This document shows, one piece after another, positions 47,911 to 58,322 of a DNA stretch of 64,000 nucleotides. Position 1 is the stretch's first letter. Each line of letters begins with the position of its first letter. The notes beneath the pieces were generated by a model. The model ran no database searches. It had not been told where the DNA came from and saw nothing but the letters and a program-made list of their open reading frames with translations. This DNA comes from Trichobilharzia szidati. Lineage: Eukaryota > Platyhelminthes > Trematoda > Strigeidida > Schistosomatidae. Both the position numbers and the translations under genes were made by a program. The DNA lies in the NCBI GenBank assembly GCA_944472155.2, contig OX235279.1, positions 155,208,199 through 155,272,198 on the forward strand, read 5' to 3'.

Positions 47911-48639
47911 AATGGATCAAAGGACGTCTGAACCGCACAGCACTTGCTCTATCCATTTTTACCTGCGTAAGACACAGTCATTGGAAGAGGGAGGTAAAGA
48001 GAGGCTGACTGGCTGTATTTGACCACACATATGTATATCTGAGTCCTGTCTGTCGTGTGTGTTGAGTGGAATAATGTGGTGAGTTCAGATTAGACGGACA
48101 GCGGAGTTAGGTACAGAGGAGAAGTGTATAGTTTGGAGTGATTGAGGTGATGAGTAGTTGTATACTGCTCACATCAAACAGAGGCGCTTCACAACCAGAT
48201 CGGAGTATTGTAAACTCCGGAGAGCTGTTTCTCTTGCTCGCTCGCTCTGTCGTGTGTGGCCGATGTGAGTGGTAGACAACTATTCATCTCAGTCGATCAG
48301 TAGGACATGGTTTCATGCTTGGTTTCCTGATAACCACTTTTCGTATAAGCGAGGCAGGTCACAACTTATCAACTGACGGATAATCTCTGTTTTCTTCAAA
48401 GGAATCTGTGATTACTTCACCACAGATTACATGAAACCGTGTCCTACTGATCAACTGCGATGAATAGTTGTCTACCACTCACATCGGCCACACACGACAG
48501 ACACAACTCAGATATACATATGTGTGGTCAAATACAGCCAGTCAGCCTCTCTTTACCTCCCTCTTCCAATGACTGTGTCTTACGCAGGTAAAAATGGACA
48601 GATCAAGTGCTGTGCGGTTCAGACATCCTTTGATCCATT
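47911..48639. repeat. Foldback structure with ~210 bp arms, one interrupted
   Basis: The continuous right arm (48430-48639) has its inverted match in two pieces, 47911-48061 and 48247-48317, at about 95 percent identity or better. The loop is 48318-48429. The left arm is split by the insert described below. The right arm also merges into the apparent C-terminal extension of the minus-strand frame at 49183-48542, so that extension is not native RTE protein. Confidence 0.9.
48062..48246. mobile_element. 185 bp insertion flanked by 12 bp direct repeats
   Basis: CTGTCGTGTGTG occurs at 48050-48061 and again at 48247-48258. Removing the insert plus one repeat restores the symmetry with the uninterrupted right arm, so the empty-site state is visible in the same locus. 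The insert contains GATGAGTAGTTGTATACTGC, a word type also seen at 10.6 and 29.3 kb, but no coding sequence. Confidence 0.75.
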
Positions 48640-49548
48640 GCCGTATATCAATCACACAGACTGATTGGTTCCAACATAGAACTTTGCAATGATCTGCAAC
48701 AGTGCGAGTCGCACCACTCCATGTAGCGCATAAAGAAAGAGATGAAAGTAGCAGAAATGCAAAACAGAGACAGTAAACAAAGGTATGAGGCAAAAAGAAT
48801 AGTAATATAGTAGAACAATATAGGTTTGTTGGAAATTTTAAGTCACAAGGAGTGGATGCATATGCACTACTCCTATCACCGATCGTCTCCAGCCACCATT
48901 GGTTCTTCTCATCCCGAGGACCCCAACCAGGAAGTCTACACCTTCCTACGCTTCTTAAACTAACTGTTGCGGATTTCATTGACTGGTGCCATGTTTTGAT
49001 TTGACCACCGCGGGTTCTTTTCCAACCTGACCTTATGCCAGCTAACATTGCCCGTCGAGGAAGGCGATGGATAGACATGCGTAACACATGCCCTAACCAT
49101 CTCAGTGAATGTAGATTCACAGCCTCGTCGATCGGTTTCCCCTCCTCACCTAGCACTCGACGCCTAACCTCAATATTGCTCACCCTATTTTACCACTTCA
49201 CACGGGAGATAGAACGCAGGCACCTATGATCAAAGTTAGCTAGCCGGGCTTTTCATGTCTTGCACTCTCAATGACCAGGTGTCACAGCCATAAAGGAGTT
49301 CGGAGTGGACTGCTGAGCAGTGCACAAGTCCTTTGGTCGATAGCCAGCCGGATATCATATCTACGCCAGAGATGGTGTAAACTGGTATATGCGAAACTAG
49401 CCTTCTGTACAGGTGCTGAGATTTCGTTAGCGATCAACCCGTTGGCGTTGGCTGATGCAACTTCCCAAATAAGTGAAGTGGCCAACACGCTCTTCCACTT
49501 CACTCCGTGTTACTTAAGCTAGAAGTCAATGTAGTCCAGTCCAGTCCT
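48640..49548 (-). mobile_element. Older RTE-A copy, 3' part (left of the nested insertion)
   Basis: The minus strand reads ISAPVQKASFAYTSLHHLWR near 49435-49375, then in another frame IEVRRRVLGEEGKPIDEAVN, LHSLRWLGHVLRMSIHRLPR and GRCRLPGWGPRDEKNQWW. This is the C-terminal region of an RTE-clade polyprotein. The 3' UTR runs from about 48880 to 48640. The element continues at 53177 on the other side of the inserted RTE; stops and frameshifts mark it as dead. Confidence 0.85.
49542..49548 (+). repeat. Target-site duplication, left copy
   Basis: CAGTCCT, repeated at 53177-53183. The same heptamer is present once at the equivalent point of the RTE-A copy at about 42050, confirming the pre-insertion sequence. 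Confidence 0.8.
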
Positions 49549-50072
49549 CCAAAACCTCAGGATGGTCGGGGGTGGGTGCCTTGCGCTGCGGGTTGGCCAC
49601 CCCTCCACACACCTCTTGAAATGCTCACATGTGACCGGGCGTCTTACATAGCCTCTCCTGAGGAAGTCCTACTCACTGCCTTCACGTGGCGGAGGTGTTT
49701 TTCACCAAAGTGAGAGGGCGAAAGCGGATGCCCGGCGCTCTTCACCGGGTTGACTGTCCATTGGATGACAGTCTAGGGGAGATGGCTAAACCCTGATTCC
49801 AAACCTCCAACGACTGGCATATGAAGCTCACTGGAGCTCACCGGCAGACGTATGGACAAAGGGCTGGTTGGATGTCCTGGATGTCTGGCCCCATTCAAAA
49901 AGGCGTATGAACCGAACTCCGATCACCGGCTGCCAATGGATAGTGGACTCCCTACTCCACTCCTACTGCCTTGTAGGTCACACTTGGTTGTGTAAAGGCT
50001 AGAGCTGCACTCTCAAACAAAAGGCCGAGCGATTCTGGGGACTTCCCTCGCACCAAATTCCCATGAAACTTC
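49549..50072 (+). promoter_or_regulatory. 5' leader of the RTE element
   Basis: GC-rich, with no reading frame of note. A 7 bp complementary pair, GGGGTGG (49569-49575) and CCACCCC (49597-49603), could form a stem close to the 5' end. Non-LTR elements often carry an internal promoter in this position; that is inference here. Confidence 0.45.
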
Positions 50073-53000
50073 ATGAACTCTCTTACAAACGACTCTCACC
50101 ATGCTACGGCGTTCCCGGTAAGCGATGCGCCCTGTGCTCACCCGGTGGCCAGTGTGAAAAGTAAGCCAGCTGGGAAATTAACACTTAGAAACCAACTATT
50201 TGTTGGCTGCTGGAATGTTAATATGCTGTTGGATCCTCGTAGCCACTCTATCACCATGCGTTCTTTATACGACTACAAGGTGGACATAGCGTGTCTATCT
50301 GAAGTGAAGTTACCCGATCACGGCTCCCGCCGAATAGCCGTACCTGGAACAGATTCTTCATTCTGGTTGCTTCATAGTGGACCTCAGAATAATTCGGGAC
50401 AACATGGGGTAGCATTTGCTCTCAGTAACAAAACCAATAATGCCCTAATATCGTTCGAACCGGTGAACTCCAGAGTTGCAATCGCTAGGTTCAAGGGTTC
50501 CCCGCTCGACATTCCTGTTCTCGCTGTCTATGCCCCAACCCTCAACTCTGATGAAAGTATCAAAGACAAATTCTATGACAATCTTCAAGAGGCAATCAAC
50601 AAAATCTCAAAGCGTGACGTTCTCATAGTAGCCGGCGATTGGAACGCCCGCACTGCCCCTTCAGACGACGCGACAAAACATATACTAGGCAAACACGGTC
50701 TCGATCAGCGCTGCCGTAATGGTGATAGACTTTTAGCTTTTTCTGACTACAATCGATTATATATCACCAACACTCGATTTAAACACCCTAGAAAACATCT
50801 TCTCACCTGGTATTCGAACGACGGTCACACTGCACATCAGATTGACTACATCCTAGTGCACTCACGCTGGATCTCCTCGGTGGAGGAATGGCGATCCTAT
50901 CTTGGCGCCGGAAATAAAGGGGGATCAGACCATACTCTAATTAGGGGGAAATTCAAACTTCGTTTAACAACACGCCAGAAGGCGCGACCTCCGAAGCGTA
51001 TCAATGTTGCCCGGCTTCAATGTTCGACAAAGCGACAAGCCTTGTCCAAACAAATCCAGGCCGAACTAAGCGCCGCAGATGAGCCAACATCCACATCTTC
51101 TAATACACCTGAGACACGATGGAATCATTTCAAAGAAGTAGTCTCTAAAGCTTCAATGTCGCATTTGGGTACCACATCCAACAAGCAGAAAGACTGGATT
51201 TCAGAGCACACTATGCATCTATCCTCGCAAGCCAGAGACGCTCACCTAGCAAAGTCTCCAGTTTATCGCTCCCTCAGGCGCAAAGCTACACAGTCTGCTA
51301 GGAATGACAGAAATCGCTATTGGTCTAATGTGGCGACTAACATGGAAGGAGCATCAAATGTAGGCGATTTCGGAAAACTTTATCGCCTAATACGCCTATC
51401 ATCTGGCAAACGCCTTAACAGCCATCCTGTGTTACGCACAGCATCAAGAGAAATTATTTCGGACACCAATGGTAAGATGGAACGATGGGCCGAACATTTC
51501 AAGCAGCTACTCAATCGCAACGCTGGTTAACCGTCTCATCGACCGATGCGACACTTACCAACACCCTACGTAGTTGACTGCGATTCACCCACTCCAACCG
51601 AAATAGCTAAAACAATTAACAGACTCAGAAACAAAAAAGCTCCGGGCGAAGATGGTCTACCTCCAGAAATATACAAGGCCTGCACTCCAGCGCTAATCGA
51701 TTCGCTGCACTCGCTGTTCCGCTCAATTTGGGATTCCGAAACCATTCCTTCCGATTGGAGCACCTCAGTTCTGCTACTGTTCCACAAAAAGGGAGACAGG
51801 TCACTATGCGAGAACTACCGAGGCATAAGTCTGATTGATATCGCCGCTAAGGTTTTTGTTTCCATTCTCCTGAACCGCTTCGCTGCCGAACGCCACGTGC
51901 GAACAAGGCCAAATCAAGCCGGATTTCGACCTGGAAGAGGCTGTGTTGATCAATTATTCACACTGCGAAGAATTTTAGAACACAGGGACAAATTCCAGCA
52001 GCCAACGGTTGCTTCTTTCATCGACTTCCGAGCGGCATTCGACTCAGTTGATCGAGGAACACTCTGGTATCTAATGGAGCTCGACGGAGTTCCGACCAAG
52101 CTAATCAACCTGCTCAGGTCATACTACTCCAACACCAAAGCTCGAGTCCGAGTGAACGGTGAAGAGTCTCGCACTTTTGAGGTAACCAGCGGTGTCCGGC
52201 AAGGTTGTCCAGCATCCCCCATCCTGTTCAATTTCACAATTGATTGGATTTTGCGGCACGCCCTAACCGAGCACCACGGTGTCCAACTTTCGCCCGATAT
52301 TCACATAACCGACCTCGAATTCGCCGACGACGTCGTGTTATTAGCTGAAAACTTCCCCGATATGCAACAGGCACTCGATCAGATAAACCACCTCGCGTCT
52401 ACTATCGGTTTGGAAATTAACACTTCCAAAACCAAAATGTTTTCGAACACATCCACCAGCAATGATGAAATCTTATACCTGAATGGAGCACCTATTGAAA
52501 TTGTACCATCCTTCAGATATCTGGGATCCATAATGCCTCCCAACGGTCAAGCGAAAAACGAAGTGAATGCACGGATCTCCAACGCCCGGAATGCGTTTCT
52601 ACAGCTGAGGAGCGTTCTATGGAGCAAGAGGGAAATCAGTCTCAGGACTAAAATTCAGGTCTACCAAGCCTCCATACGATCCGTTCTCCTATATGGCTGT
52701 GAAACCTGGCCTCTTCGCGCCGAAGATGTACGCAGACTCGAGGGAGTAGACCATTGGTGCCTCAGGTGCATTTTGCATGTTCGTTGGCAGGACAAACTCT
52801 CCAACGAAGAAGTGCGTCGTCGTTGCTACAAAATCAACCAAACTCCAGTACTGGCCTAACAACGTCGCCTTCGGTGGTTTGGCCATGTTCTGCGCCGACC
52901 AGATGACGATCTGGTCAAATCAGTTCTAAATCCCTCGCCATTACCGTCTTGGCGATGCCGCAGGGGTGGACAGCTGAAAACATGGCTTGGTACAGTCAAG

Positions 53001-53168
53001 GCTGATATGGAGTGCCTGGGGCTACAAACCGTCTACGGACTCCGTCTGTTGAACAAGAATTGGATAGCCCTGTCGCAAAACCTTGCATCAGATCGCCGCG
53101 CCTGGGCAGCGATGATTCGAGATGTTCATGAAGCCGGCTCATCCTCCCGTAGGAGACAGCCGAAGTAA
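50073..53168 (+). pseudogene. RTE endonuclease-reverse transcriptase with two in-frame stops
   Basis: A single frame of 1031 codons plus terminal TAA, broken by TAA at 51528-51530 and 52857-52859. The apurinic-endonuclease domain (about residues 40-295) shows CWNVN, SEVKL with Glu77, AVYAPT with Tyr153, GDWNA at 188-192, HQID with Asp258 and GSDH with the catalytic Asp286-His287. The linker runs to about 485. The reverse transcriptase follows: KKAPGEDGLPPE, NYRGISLIDIAAK, QAGFRPGRGC, FIDFRAAFDSVD (first catalytic Asp), GVRQGCPASPILFNF and the FADD box (52320-52331). A C-terminal RTE-type region (LRWFGHVLRRPDDD, RRGGQLKTW) runs to the end. In the host the protein would nick target DNA and copy its RNA there. 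All catalytic residues are present. Translation would stop after about 485 residues, with the first fragment keeping only the endonuclease. The start Met is the first in the open frame. Confidence 0.92.
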
Positions 53169-53176
53169 AGTAAGTT

Positions 53177-53183
53177 CAGTCCT
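53177..53183 (+). repeat. Target-site duplication, right copy
   Basis: CAGTCCT, matching 49542-49548. Confidence 0.8.
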
Positions 53184-55030
53184 GTAGCCTCATCATCTTA
53201 CATTTGACAGAGGGAGCGAATCGCATGCCAAACATTCGTAGATTGCAGCTCAGGGTGTTCATAAGACTCGGCATTTTGTCAACGTCTTCACCTAGAACGA
53301 CAATATCATCTGCATATTCTAAGTCAACAAGATTATTCCTTGTTGGTAACAAGTCAATCCCTGAGTCACTGAATTCAATTAGGTTTATAATTCCATTATG
53401 CGTAAATTTTGTTTTGATAAAGTCTCACAGTGTTATACAGTAATGTTTACTGATGACGTTTCGAGCACAATTTATTGCTCATACCATTAGTACATCCATG
53501 ATGAAATTGAATAGAAATGGAGATAGTGGGCATCCCTGTCGGACACCACTAGTTGTCACCAGTTCAGATGACCCGCCGTAAGCCCTCACCTGGCTGCATG
53601 AGTACGAGTAGAGTGCCTTGATCAGTACAATGTATTTTCTCGACGTTCCCTATACAGCTAAGCATAGCCATAGTACCTATCGGTCGACAGAATCAAATGC
53701 CACCTTTAGGTCAAGAAATATAACGACTTTTGGACGCCGGTAATTATGCCCATGTTCCAGAATCTATCGAAGGGTGAAGATATGATCAATACACCCTCTT
53801 CCTGGTCTAAAGCCCTGACTGGTTCTCTCGTGTTTGTGCCTCCCGAGTACCACTTAGTCTGCGCAATATTATTGAGCCTAGGACTTTAGATACCATATTA
53901 TTCAGGCTAATCCTCTTATGCTTTTCACAGGAAGACTTGTCTCCCTTCTTGTATATCAGGATAATCAATGACTTACACCGACTCGAGGGGACTTCCTCTG
54001 ATTCCCAAACGCCGCCTAGTACCTTAGTTAACGCAGACAGTAAGTTGTATCCGCCATCCTTAAACACCTCTATGGTCATTCCATCAGATCCTGATGCTTT
54101 GCCTCGTTCCAGACTAGTGATAGCTTTAGTAACCTCAGTTAGGGATGGAGGACCTGTGTCTATATCCCAATCAGGGAGGTGCTGGATGTTCAGCAGGTTG
54201 AGTGTGGCTTTAGGCCAAATAAACTGCTCCTCAAAGTGTTCTTTCTAACGTACTAGTCGTCTATCCTGAGAGCTAATTATGGTGCCATTTTCCTCAGAGA
54301 TTGTTTCACTTATCATTTATCTTTTACAAGCTGTTCTTGTGATAAGTCTAAATGGTTGTATGGTATCACCAATCGCCGATACCCTTACCATCTCTTGCTT
54401 TTGTCGCCCACCACTGTTCACAGTCGTTTCGGAAGCTTCTCGTTATTTTGCGTTTGATTAGCTTTCGCTTCTCATCATAATCGGGGCTCGCCGGAATCAG
54501 TCTTCTTGAGTCAATCAGTTCGGATGAGGTGGTAGAAATACAATGGCTCTTACTAACTTTTAGTTGCAGGAAATAAACAGCTTCTACAACAAACTGTATG
54601 TCAATCAACCAATCACACCTAAAACGGAGACGATAGTTGTTGTCAAATGTCACAGGAGTATTTGGTTATCGATGCCGTGATTTCGTCAGCAACCACAGTC
54701 AATTCATTAGGGTGTTTGCAACACGCTAGACAATTGGTTTGGATTGGATATTGACCGCATCTGGACAGCATTAGTGGTTGGTGGACATTCTACTTTTGAA
54801 CCATTAACGTAAATCAGTCTTTTAGTGAAACTTCCAAAAGAAGTGAGATGGTCAACAGGTTCGACTACTTTACTTCTAATACTTACACTAAGTCAGTGCT
54901 TACCACAACCCATCCTTCAGCATCCATATTACATTTGACTAGCTTTGAATCGAAATTTACCAAATGCCCCAAAGTGGCTTTATAGTTTTCAGCAGCCTCC
55001 TCACCTTAGTCATAACCCAGTGAACGCGAC
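53177..55030 (-). mobile_element. Older RTE-A copy, 5' part (right of the nested insertion)
   Basis: In minus-strand order: EKRKLIKRKITRSFRNDCEQ (linker, about 54465-54400), EVFKDGGYNLLSALTKVLGG and YKKGDKSSCEKHKRISLNNM (54070-53880). Then come GFRPGRGCIDHIFTLR and FLDLKVAFDSVDR (about 53810-53685), TTSGVRQGCPLSPFLFNFIM (about 53560-53500) and LEYADDIVVLGEDVDKMPSL (about 53320-53260). RT blocks are in the right order with the YADD catalytic box intact, though stops and frame changes occur. The endonuclease region is missing or unrecognisable beyond about 54.7 kb; the 5' limit near 55030 is approximate. Confidence 0.85.
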
Positions 55031-55109
55031 GACTGTTTTACCAAAAGATAACATGTTAGTCAATCCATAGTCGACTAGTCAGTATGTAAGAAATAAAGAC
55101 AAAAAAGAC

Positions 55110-56152
55110 TTTCCGTCACATTTTAAATTTATTTTCTCTTGTAAACAAGACGCACACTCACATGCACAAACAAACACACATATGTAATGTGCTGTTTACA
55201 AGAAGAAAAGGAAGGAATAAAAACAAGAAAAGAAGAGGGGAAGATTTAAAATGATAAAACCAAATAACAAAAACTGAAATGAAACAATGGTGTACAACAA
55301 TCATAGTGATAGATATTGGATCCATTTTAAAACTGCCACATGAATCACAGGCAAAACACATTGAATAGACAATTTTCTAAAAATAATAATTAATATTACC
55401 GCATGAAACGGAGGGGCGACGGGGATCCTCGTCAAATCATAATCATCATCACTGACAATTAGTTAATCACACACAGGAAATCAGTCTACCTTGCCATGCG
55501 TAGCAACATATATGACAACGGTTAGACAGAGATGGAACACTCGGTTACAGATCTCTACACACGCCAAATTTTAATTCAAGAGTGTCTGAGTGCTTTGAGG
55601 TGAGTGCGCAAGACACCAAACGCACAGTGGTGACAGTTACTACTATTTATTACTAAACCAACATCGTTGCAAATAGATTTCTCACTTGTGCGCTGTGGGA
55701 AGAAGAGCTTAAACGATGTGAAATAAAAATCAAAGAAGTAAGACTCAGTGGCTTCTTTAAAAGCCATAGTTACTTGGAAGCACAATATTCAATCAAACAT
55801 CGAATCAAACCAAGATAAAAACGAGCGGATAAAAACCCAGACAATCGCTGTTTCGTTTTTTTTAGTTGTCATTGTTTTGCAAAAAAAAGGTAAGGTCATT
55901 CGACAGGCAAACTTATGTGGATGGAGGAAAGAAAGAAAGAAAGAAAGGCGAGAAAAACATTTAGACATTCAACACAATTTTTATCTTCACACTGAATATA
56001 TGGGGTTAAAAGTATATGGATTGATGATTTAGGCGGCTGACTGGAGAGTCGCGAGAAATCGTATAGAGCAAACACAGAAAATGTATGTCTAAATGTGAAA
56101 AAACGATGATTCATTCTGTCTATCCGATCCCTCTTGTCTGTACGTCAATCCG
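55110..56152 (-). other. Inferred 3' UTR of the low-complexity protein gene
   Basis: Repeat-free stretch between the RTE-A copy and the inferred last coding exon. On the minus strand an AATAAA lies at 55133-55128, with A-rich and T-rich text around a likely cleavage site near 55110. The minus-strand frames here (for example 56114-55896) are Phe/Leu/Ser-rich and look untranslated. Confidence 0.45.
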
Positions 56153-56166
56153 CTAATGAAGTCCAT
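56153..56166 (-). CDS. Inferred terminal coding exon of the low-complexity protein (ends DGLH, stop)
   Basis: A strong minus-strand acceptor, TTCTTTTTTAACAG, ends at 56167. The previous exon leaves one G in phase 1. Joined here it reads GAT GGA CTT CAT TAG, closing the protein four residues after the junction. The strength of the acceptor and the repeat-free downstream tail support it, but the exon is too short to confirm by coding content. The alternative is read-through of the donor at 58322, which would add a short hydrophobic tail and stop at about 58288. Confidence 0.4.
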
Positions 56167-56539
56167 CTGTTAAAAAAGAAGTATGATAACAATGATACCA
56201 ATGAATCTTATTGTTAACAGACAAACTTGTTATATTTAAGTACACCAATAGATGCAAGAGATAAATTCTGGTGTAATTGCGTTCTCTGAACTGGATGATT
56301 CAGCTGCGAAGCTTTCATTGTCTTACTAGACAACGTCTTCAGAGCATACTTTAAATTGAAGTGAGCTTTTAGAATTCCCCACCAGTTTGTTAATAATCTC
56401 CCCTAGTAACCTTGAATGTGATTCCATGTTTTCATGTATTTCCTCATCCTCTCATCCACTTATACTGGTATTGATTGTTTCAATGACCTGAAGTTTGAAC
56501 TCATGTTCTTGTGATTTCCTTCTTATGGATTGCTAATTC

Positions 56540-57130
56540 TTGTCTATGTCAATGTGTCTACTAGTTGCCGATTTACTTGAATACCAGGGTTCTAGAAATC
56601 CCCTGACAACTATTCGGTGTTTCCTCAGTCTAAGATGTGAACATTACACTAGACCCATTCGGTGCCCAAGGTTGTCTGTACGCAGTAATATGAAGGAGTG
56701 GATATCATGTCTTTTGATGGCCGTTTAATGTGCATTCACGAATGCGAAGATGACGAAGAGGGTGTCCACTATGACCAATGTGATGTTTTTCACAGTCATT
56801 ACATTTCACCTTATAGACAATGTTCGCGGCTGAGACTTCTGGCTAACACAGCCAGCCGAGTGGCTTTGTTGTTTTGTATGCGACATCAATTCCAAAAGGT
56901 CTGAATAGTCTTGCAATGATTTATGAGACGTTCCCTATATATAGCAAGACAACTTTCTACTTGCTCTCATTGGGGTCTTTTATTTGGTTGGTTAGATTGA
57001 AGGGAGATGTCTATTGATGAAGTCTCTTGAATGTCTAAACAAGAGTGCTAATGAGAAAGACCCCACCGAATGGAGTGATTAAGACAACTTACCTGATGAC
57101 AGAGGTTATGAACGCCTAGACAAATGGGAG
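56540..57130 (-). mobile_element. Penelope-like element GIY-YIG endonuclease fragment
   Basis: The minus strand reads PEVSAANIVYKVKCNDCEKH then HIGHSGHPLR (56845-56750). This is the 'VYK-KC--C---YIG-T-R-L' core of the GIY-YIG endonuclease with its two zinc-type cysteines. The Tyr of the YIG triad is His here. Upstream, frameshifted text (56990-56900) fits the linker after RT; downstream pieces follow to about 56540. Confidence 0.75.
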
Positions 57131-57363
57131 CATTTCTAAAGAGAGTAAGACCAAAGTCTACTCATCTTTAACCGCAGCAGGTAATTCACGAGGTCGACCC
57201 AATCAGACAATATACTTTCATCTACAAAATACGCTGCAATAATCGTGAAGTCAATTGCAACATAGGTTACACTGCAGTAGATTATAGGAATATGAGAATT
57301 TAGCTAGGCGATGTAGAATGATCACTCCTCCAGGAACATAAACAGTGTGAAAGCAGTGAGCTT

Positions 57364-57388
57364 ATATATATATATATATATATATATT
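57364..57388. repeat. TA microsatellite
   Basis: About twelve TA units. Confidence 0.9.
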
Positions 57389-57519
57389 CGATGATGGCTT
57401 GCAACTGGCGAAGTCGCCCGGAGTGTTCTAGTGAGAAGCAGTGAACAATGGTGCTTATCCATTTACCGAGTGTGGTGTGAAGCCAAATACTCGCTGATGA
57501 TAATAACTACCGGTTGTGC

Positions 57520-57930
57520 TAAAATCACGAAATGACAGAAATTAAAGTTCACGGGTCATTGCATTCCGGCCTAAGTGACAGAGTGATCAACTAGCCCGGC
57601 CTTGTGACCTACCTGGAAGTGAGTTGGGTAGTCCGATCCCAAGTGGAGATATGAGTACCTACTACCGGCGAGGTAAAAATAAAGAGGAAGCAGGCGTCCA
57701 ATACTCCTGGGTTTTCAAAAGTTCTCTAAATAACATCAATCAGTGATCAAACTTGAAGTACATATATGAAAATCTACATTAGTCCTAAATCTTCACAAAA
57801 TTTGATATTTCTAAAGTGAGAAACATTTTGTTCGTTGACTATGATTAACCTCTATAACTATATTACTTTCTAATACTTTTACCCTGTCTCACCCATTCTA
57901 TTGTGCGACTGCATAGAGTAAATGACGCAT
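57520..57930 (+). repeat. SM-alpha-like SINE followed by R3 fragment
   Basis: AAATGACAGAAATTAAAGTT, CAGAGTGATCAACTAGCCCG (A-box position), GGGTAGTCCGATCCCAAGTG (B-box position), then ACCTACTACCGGCGAGG and GGCGTCCAATACTCCTGGG follow the SM-alpha order. From about 57835 the R3 words begin (TTTCTAATACTTTTACCCTG). Confidence 0.6.
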
Positions 57931-58322
57931 TACAATGGTTACAAAGAGACCCCTTAGACCATTTTATTCAGTCAATGGGATCCGATGCAATGGCCGATTC
58001 ACGACATATGCGGCGCGACTACCTGTCAGCAGATGTCACATCGGACAGCAATGAAAACTGTGCCAACTCGACTTACCACTACCACCACCTTACGGTGTTA
58101 AGATAACCTCTGTATAAACACGCAACTCTTCAAAAACCGTGTGTGTATGACCAACCGCACAGTAGTTATCCCACTGACTCCGAGGTCGCGTAGCAACACA
58201 CTACTGATGCTATCTGCATCTGTTTCAACCACTATACCACTCCAAGAACTGAATGGTAAACAGATAGCAACGAATGTTAACCAATTATTAAACCAAACTG
58301 TAACGAAGTAACAGCAATATAC

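Larger units (their letters stand above)
49549..53176 (+). mobile_element. Nearly full-length RTE-clade non-LTR retrotransposon, nested insertion
   Basis: The element spans 3628 bases between two CAGTCCT target-site copies. It has a ~524-base leader, one long reading frame (50073-53168) with endonuclease then reverse transcriptase, and only 8 bases (AGTAAGTT) after the stop codon. Its base composition is visibly more GC-rich than the surrounding DNA. It interrupts the minus-strand RTE-A copy between the YADD block and the C-terminal region. Only two in-frame stops and no frameshift were seen, so it is much younger than the other retroelements here. Exact family (for example schistosome SR2 or a relative) cannot be decided without alignment. 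Confidence 0.92.
56167..58322 (-). other. Inferred last intron of the low-complexity protein gene
   Basis: Begins GTATAT at 58322 and ends AACAG at 56167. It contains a Penelope-like fragment, a TA microsatellite, an SM-alpha-like repeat and the start of repeat R3. 58100-58322 shows nothing recognisable. Confidence 0.45.

Noticed and set aside
48542..48640. C-terminal part of the 213-codon minus frame at 48542-49183
   Set aside because: It runs from RTE-A 3' UTR into the foldback arm. Only the first ~95 residues are RTE protein.
53204..54461. Plus-strand frames of 60-103 codons
   Set aside because: Shadows of the minus-strand RTE-A reverse transcriptase, whose motifs are clear on the other strand.
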